In this document: in pieces, positions 60,522 through 64,000 of the stretch
Position numbering within the stretch: the first letter of the stretch is position 1
Layout: each line of letters opens with the position of its first letter
Assembly (NCBI RefSeq): GCF_001425085.1
Contig: NZ_LMDN01000003.1
Coordinates: forward strand, 665,767 to 729,766
Length of the DNA: 64,000 bases
Origin: Leifsonia sp. Root4
Lineage (GTDB): Bacteria > Actinomycetota > Actinomycetes > Actinomycetales > Microbacteriaceae
Direction of reading: 5' to 3'
Made by a program: the position numbers and the translations under genes
Notes under the pieces: generated by a model
What the model saw: only the letters and a program-made list of their open reading frames with translations
Told to the model about the DNA's origin: nothing
Database searches by the model: none

Positions 60522-61142
60522 CGGACGCCCACCGACAGTGCGCTCGGCCAGCACCCGCATCCAGAGGTCATCGACCTGGCTCATCGTGTGGGCGAGGCTC
60601 TCGTCGGTGTCGATCACGACATCGGCGACGGCGCGTCGCTCCTCGTCGCTGGCCTGGGAATCAACGCGGGCGTTCGCGTGCGCGGGGTCGAGGCCCCGCT
60701 CCTCGACCAGCCGGGCGACCCGCGTCTTCTTCGGCGCCTCCACCACGACGATGAGGTCGAATGGCTCTGTGGCGCGCCCGGCCTCCACGAGCAGTGGGAT
60801 GTCCTGGACCACGATGGCGTCCGGGTCGGCTGCTGCGGCCTCGGCCTTGAGCTTCTCGCCCAGCTCGCGAACCGCCGGGTGCACGATGGCGTTCAGCCTG
60901 GCCCGCGCGTCGTCGTCGTGGAAGATCACGGCGCCGAGCTTCTCGCGGTCCAGCGAGCCGTCGGCGTGCAGGACACCGTCGCCGAACTCCTCGCGGATGC
61001 GGGCGAGCGCCGGCGTACCCTGCTCGACGACCTTGCGGGCGAGGACGTCCGAGTCGATCAGGATCGCGCCATGTTGAACGAGACGGCGGGCGACCGTCGA
61101 TTTACCCGAGGCGATGCCGCCCGTCAATCCGATGAGATACAC
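60519..61142 (-). CDS. coaE: Dephospho-CoA kinase
   Basis: 207 aa, last step of coenzyme A synthesis. GLTGGIASGKSTVARRL P-loop (5-21), DSDVLARKVVEQGTPAL (substrate), VVVEAPKKTRVARLVEERGLDPAHANAR lid. GTG start at 61142; TAGACT six bases upstream, no ribosome-binding site. coaE beside rpsA and uvrB is a common actinobacterial order. Confidence 0.95.
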   Translation of the reverse strand: MYLIGLTGGIASGKSTVARRLVQHGAILIDSDVLARKVVEQGTPALARIREEFGDGVLHADGSLDREKLGAVIFHDDDARARLNAIVHPAVRELGEKLKAEAAAADPDAIVVQDIPLLVEAGRATEPFDLIVVVEAPKKTRVARLVEERGLDPAHANARVDSQASDEERRAVADVVIDTDESLAHTMSQVDDLWMRVLAERTVGGRP

Positions 61143-61148
61143 AGTCAG

Positions 61149-61154
61149 AGTCTA
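61149..61154 (-). promoter_or_regulatory. Candidate -10 for leaderless coaE
   Basis: TAGACT-N6-GTG on the minus strand, the same arrangement as uvrA. Confidence 0.55.
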
Positions 61155-61181
61155 GACGTGCCGGGCAGCGGGCATCCATGT

Positions 61182-61187
61182 CAGACT
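61182..61187 (+). promoter_or_regulatory. Weak candidate -10 for the DUF4126 gene
   Basis: CAGACT (first base off consensus) six bases before the ATG at 61194; no Shine-Dalgarno. Confidence 0.35.
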
Positions 61188-61193
61188 CGGCAC

Positions 61194-61802
61194 ATGCTCG
61201 AGTTCCTCACCGGAAGCGCTCTGGCCGCATCCGCCGGCCTGAATGCCTACATCCCGCTGCTTCTCATCGGGCTCGGCTCGCGCTTCACCGGCCTGATCGA
61301 GCTGCCGCCGAACTGGGTTTGGCTGCAGAACGAGTGGGTGCTCGGCATCCTCGCCGTGCTCCTCGTGCTCGAGATCCTGGCGGACAAGGTGCCGGGGGTC
61401 GACTCGGTGAACGACATCGTCCAGACCGTCGTCCGGCCGACATCCGGTGGTCTCGCCTTCGGCTCCGGCAGCTCGGCGACGACGGTCGCCATCACCGATC
61501 CGGCCGCATTCTTCAGCTCGAATCAGTGGGTGCCGATCGTGATCGGCGCCGTGATCGCCCTGGCCGTGCACCTGGCGAAGCTCAGCGTGCGGCCTGTCGC
61601 CAATGCGCTCACGGCCGGTCTCGCCGCGCCCGTTCTCAGTACCGCGGAGGATGTCAGCAGCGTCGTGATCTCCGTGCTCGCGATTCTGGCCCCCGTCCTC
61701 GCGCTGCTCGCGATGATCGGCGGCGTTGTACTGCTCGCACGCTGGATCGCCCGGCTCAGGCGCACTCGCCGAGCCACGGTGCAGCAAGCCAGCTCTCCGT
61801 AA
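61194..61802 (+). CDS. DUF4126 integral membrane protein
   Basis: 202 aa with about five hydrophobic segments. MLEFLTGSALAASAGLNAYIPLLLIGLGSRFTGLIELP is the DUF4126 start (S-A-G-x-N-A-Y), followed by LEILADKVPGVDSVNDIVQTVVRPTSGGLAFGS. Function unknown. Divergent from coaE and convergent with the methyltransferase gene, overlapping its 3' end by 47 bases. Confidence 0.88.
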   Translation: MLEFLTGSALAASAGLNAYIPLLLIGLGSRFTGLIELPPNWVWLQNEWVLGILAVLLVLEILADKVPGVDSVNDIVQTVVRPTSGGLAFGSGSSATTVAITDPAAFFSSNQWVPIVIGAVIALAVHLAKLSVRPVANALTAGLAAPVLSTAEDVSSVVISVLAILAPVLALLAMIGGVVLLARWIARLRRTRRATVQQASSP

Positions 61803-62508
61803 CGTAGGGGAGCAGAATCGTCGCGGCCCGTGTCTCCGGGTGCGCATCCAGCACGGCCTCGATCCGCGCGATCATGGCGGCCCGCTCCGACTCACCCGCG
61901 ACCAGGTAGTAGCTGCGCGTCGTCGCGAGCTTCAGGATGCCGGCCCGGTCCGTGCGCTGGGTCCAGCGCTCGACCTTCCGCCCGAGGACCGTCATGCCGG
62001 CGCCCAGCGTCGGCACGAAGGCGGTGCCGTTCAGATCGGCGTTCATCGCCGTCGACAGCGCCGCCACCCAGGGAATGCTGTCGTCGCGGCTGTTCCAGAT
62101 CAGCCCGAGTCTGCCCCCTGGTCGCAGCACCCGGACCACCTCGCGCGTCGCGAGCTCCTCGTCCATCCAGTGCCAGGCCTGGGCGACCGTCACCAGGTCG
62201 ACGCTGGCGGCCGGCAGCGGGATCTGCTCGCCGCTGCCGACGATGGTCGTGAGTTGCGGCATCCGCTCGGCGGCGACGCGCAGCATGTCGGCGGAGGGAT
62301 CGACAGCGGTGACCCTGTCGCCGAGCGCGAGCAGGGCGGCGCTCAACTTGCCCGTCCCGGCCGCGAGGTCGAGAACATCCTGCGGGGCGGATGCCGCACC
62401 GCGGAGCCACCGAACGCTCTGCTCCGGGTAGCCGGGGCGGTGTCGGTCGTAGCCGTCGGCGCCGTGCTGGAAGGACTCTGCGTGCTGCTGGAGGCGTCCG
62501 ATCTGCAT
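61756..62508 (-). CDS. Class I SAM-dependent methyltransferase
   Basis: 250 aa UbiE/Methyltransf_11-type enzyme. Motif I VLDLAAGTGKLSAALLALGD (about 48-67), AVDPSADMLRVAAE, VTVAQAWHWMDEELATREVVRVLRPGGRLGLIWNSRD. The WHW-x-D pattern is shared with a large group of unassigned methyltransferases. TAGGCT-N6-ATG upstream, no ribosome-binding site. Its last 15 codons overlap the DUF4126 gene on the other strand. Confidence 0.9.
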   Translation of the reverse strand: MQIGRLQQHAESFQHGADGYDRHRPGYPEQSVRWLRGAASAPQDVLDLAAGTGKLSAALLALGDRVTAVDPSADMLRVAAERMPQLTTIVGSGEQIPLPAASVDLVTVAQAWHWMDEELATREVVRVLRPGGRLGLIWNSRDDSIPWVAALSTAMNADLNGTAFVPTLGAGMTVLGRKVERWTQRTDRAGILKLATTRSYYLVAGESERAAMIARIEAVLDAHPETRAATILLPYVTESWLAAPWLGECA

Positions 62509-62514
62509 GGGACC

Positions 62515-62520
62515 AGCCTA
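62515..62520 (-). promoter_or_regulatory. Candidate -10 for leaderless methyltransferase gene
   Basis: TAGGCT, six bases before the ATG, identical in hexamer and spacing to the one at 31433-31438. Confidence 0.5.
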
Positions 62521-62554
62521 GGCACGGCCGGCGGTCGCTGCGACGGGTCAACGA

Positions 62555-62590
62555 CGAAACGGGCCGGTCCAGAAGGACCGACCCGTTTCG
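62555..62590. terminator. Terminator after rpsA
   Basis: CGAAACGGG-C-CGGTCC pairs with GGACCG-A-CCCGTTTCG around an AGAA loop (one mismatch). Lies between the 3' end of rpsA and the methyltransferase gene's 5' end. Confidence 0.7.
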
Positions 62591-62633
62591 CTGCGTTCAA
62601 CCCCGCGTTGCGGCGTGGTGAGCGCTGGTGATG

Positions 62634-64000
62634 CTAGTTGCCGCCAGAGAGCTTCTCGCGCAGTGCGGCGAGGGACTCGTCATCGGCAAGCGTGCCACCG
62701 GTGGCGGACTCGCTCGAGAAGGTGGAACCGGCCGCAGCGGCTTCGCCGGCAACGGCAGCCTCTTCGTTCGCGGTTGCAACCTGCTTCTTGTGGGCCTCCC
62801 AGCGAGCCTGGGCGGCAGCGTACTGCTGCTCCCACACCTCGCGCTGGGTGTCGAAGCCCTCGCGCCACTCGTTCGTCTCCGGGTCGAAGCCCTCGGGGAA
62901 CTTGTAGTTGCCCTGGTCGTCGTACTCGGTGAGCATGCCGTAGAGGGCCGGGTCGAACTCGGTGCCCTCGGGGTCGACGTTCTCGTTGGCCTGCTTGAGG
63001 CTCAGCGAGATGCGGCGACGCTCGAGGTCGATGTCGATGACCTTGACGAAGACCTCGTCGCCGACCGAAACGACCTGCTCAGCAAGCTCAACGTGCTTGC
63101 CGGAGAGCTCGGAGATGTGAACGAGGCCCTCGATGCCCTCTGCAACGCGAACGAACGCGCCGAAGGGGACGAGCTTCGTGACCTTGCCCGGTGCAACCTG
63201 GCCGATGGCGTGGGTGCGGGCGAAGACCTGCCACGGGTCCTCCTGCGTTGCCTTGAGCGACAGCGACACGCGCTCGCGCTCGAGGTCAACCTCGAGGATC
63301 TCGACGGTGACTTCCTGGCCAACCTCAACAACCTCGCTGGCGTGCTCGATGTGCTTCCAGCTGAGCTCGGAGACGTGCACGAGGCCGTCAACGCCGCCGA
63401 GGTCGACGAACGCACCGAAGTTGACGATCGAGGAGACGACGCCCTTGCGGACCTGGCCCTTCTGAAGGTTGTTCAGGAAGGTGGTGCGGCTCTCAGACTG
63501 AGTCTGCTCAAGCAGGGCGCGACGCGAAAGCACAACGTTGTTGCGGTTCTTGTCGAGCTCGAGGATCTTGGCCTCGATCTCCTGGCCGAGGTACGGCGTG
63601 AGGTCGCGGACGCGGCGAAGCTCGATGAGCGAAGCCGGGAGGAAGCCACGGAGTCCGATGTCAACGATGAGGCCACCCTTGACGACCTCGATGACCGAAC
63701 CGGTGACAACGCCATCGGCGTCCTTGATCTTCTCAACGTCGCCCCACGCACGCTCGTACTGTGCGCGCTTCTTGGACAGGATGAGACGACCTTCCTTGTC
63801 CTCCTTCTGGAGAACGAGGGCCTCGACGGTGTCGCCAACGTTGACGACCTCGCTGGGGTCAACGTCGTGCTTGATGGACAGCTCACGCGAGGGAATGACA
63901 CCCTCGGTCTTGTAGCCCACGTCGAGGAGAACCTCGTCGCGGTCGATCTTCACAACGGTGCCCTCGATGAGGTCACCGTCGTTGAAGAACTTCAGAGTCT
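62634..64000 (-). CDS. rpsA: 30S ribosomal protein S1 (5' end outside window)
   Basis: 455 residues visible; the first ~30 codons lie beyond base 64000. Four S1 RNA-binding repeats can be followed (GTVVKIDRDEVLLDVGYKTEG; GSVIEVVKGGLIVDIGLRGF; GVVSSIVNFGAFVDLGGVDGLVHVSELSW; GKVTKLVPFGAFVRVAEGIEGLVHISELS), then an acidic, Ala-rich tail (about 370 onward). The four-repeat form is normal for actinobacteria. Needed for loading of structured mRNAs. A GTG at about 63953 is an internal Val, not the start. Confidence 0.97.
   Translation of the reverse strand, partial: TLKFFNDGDLIEGTVVKIDRDEVLLDVGYKTEGVIPSRELSIKHDVDPSEVVNVGDTVEALVLQKEDKEGRLILSKKRAQYERAWGDVEKIKDADGVVTGSVIEVVKGGLIVDIGLRGFLPASLIELRRVRDLTPYLGQEIEAKILELDKNRNNVVLSRRALLEQTQSESRTTFLNNLQKGQVRKGVVSSIVNFGAFVDLGGVDGLVHVSELSWKHIEHASEVVEVGQEVTVEILEVDLERERVSLSLKATQEDPWQVFARTHAIGQVAPGKVTKLVPFGAFVRVAEGIEGLVHISELSGKHVELAEQVVSVGDEVFVKVIDIDLERRRISLSLKQANENVDPEGTEFDPALYGMLTEYDDQGNYKFPEGFDPETNEWREGFDTQREVWEQQYAAAQARWEAHKKQVATANEEAAVAGEAAAAGSTFSSESATGGTLADDESLAALREKLSGGN

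Noticed and set aside
60507-60560. SOS box upstream of uvrB
   Set aside because: No GAAC/GTTC pair with 4-base spacing in the 50 bases before the start.

Overview
The window is a GC-rich (about two-thirds GC by eye), densely packed stretch of actinobacterial chromosome. RbpA, WhiA, OpcA, a VKOR-family protein, a DUF222/HNH (13E12-type) gene, an eukaryote-like isoleucyl-tRNA synthetase with a translational T-box leader, and the gene orders whiA-rapZ-uvrC and gap-pgk-tpiA-secG all point to Actinomycetota. The overall set (DUF4031, DUF4233, the suf cluster with a Rieske protein, GGTTGAGCCTGTCGAAACC repeats) fits the family Microbacteriaceae. That placement is inference from gene content, not a database match.

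Layout. 1-3.3 kb: 5' part of a MATE efflux pump, two tandem tRNA-Ala(GGC) genes, then rsfS, an unknown membrane protein, nadD and a small membrane protein on the minus strand. 3.3-7.7 kb: rplU-rpmA-obgE-proB-proA, read leftwards from a good promoter at 7.8 kb. 8-18 kb: DUF4031 protein, RNase E/G, VKOR protein, GNAT, ndk, then ileS-folC-DUF4233 under a T-box. 18.1-20.5 kb: the only accessory-looking stretch, with short repeats, a DUF222-HNH nuclease gene and a 600-bp array of alternating inverted repeats. 20.5-27.1 kb: a GntR/DUF1648 membrane-protein pair with a clear autoregulatory operator, and a peptide-type ABC importer operon. 27.2-30.5 kb: valS, a GNAT and a small unknown protein. 30.6-35.6 kb: a methyltransferase and sufB-sufD-Rieske-sufC-sufT. 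35.9-38.4 kb: heme A genes ctaA and ctaB around a small P-loop kinase. 38.7-46.8 kb: tkt-tal-pgi-zwf-opcA-pgl. 46.9-51.5 kb: rbpA, then gap-pgk-tpiA-secG and sodA. 51.6-61.1 kb: coaE-uvrB, uvrA, uvrC, rapZ, whiA. 61.2-64 kb: DUF4126 protein, a methyltransferase, and rpsA running off the end.

The genes are mostly housekeeping and I see no obvious new defence or mobile system. The most informative signals are regulatory. About a dozen genes have a sigma-A-like -10 hexamer ending 6-7 bases before the start codon, which predicts leaderless mRNAs; in two cases the upstream gene's stop codon forms the first bases of that -10. A LexA-like SOS box sits exactly on the -35 of leaderless uvrA. A 9-bp inverted repeat covers the gntR promoter. 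An AT-rich palindrome lies between sufB and ctaA. The motif GGATGCC/GGCATCC looks over-represented across the window.
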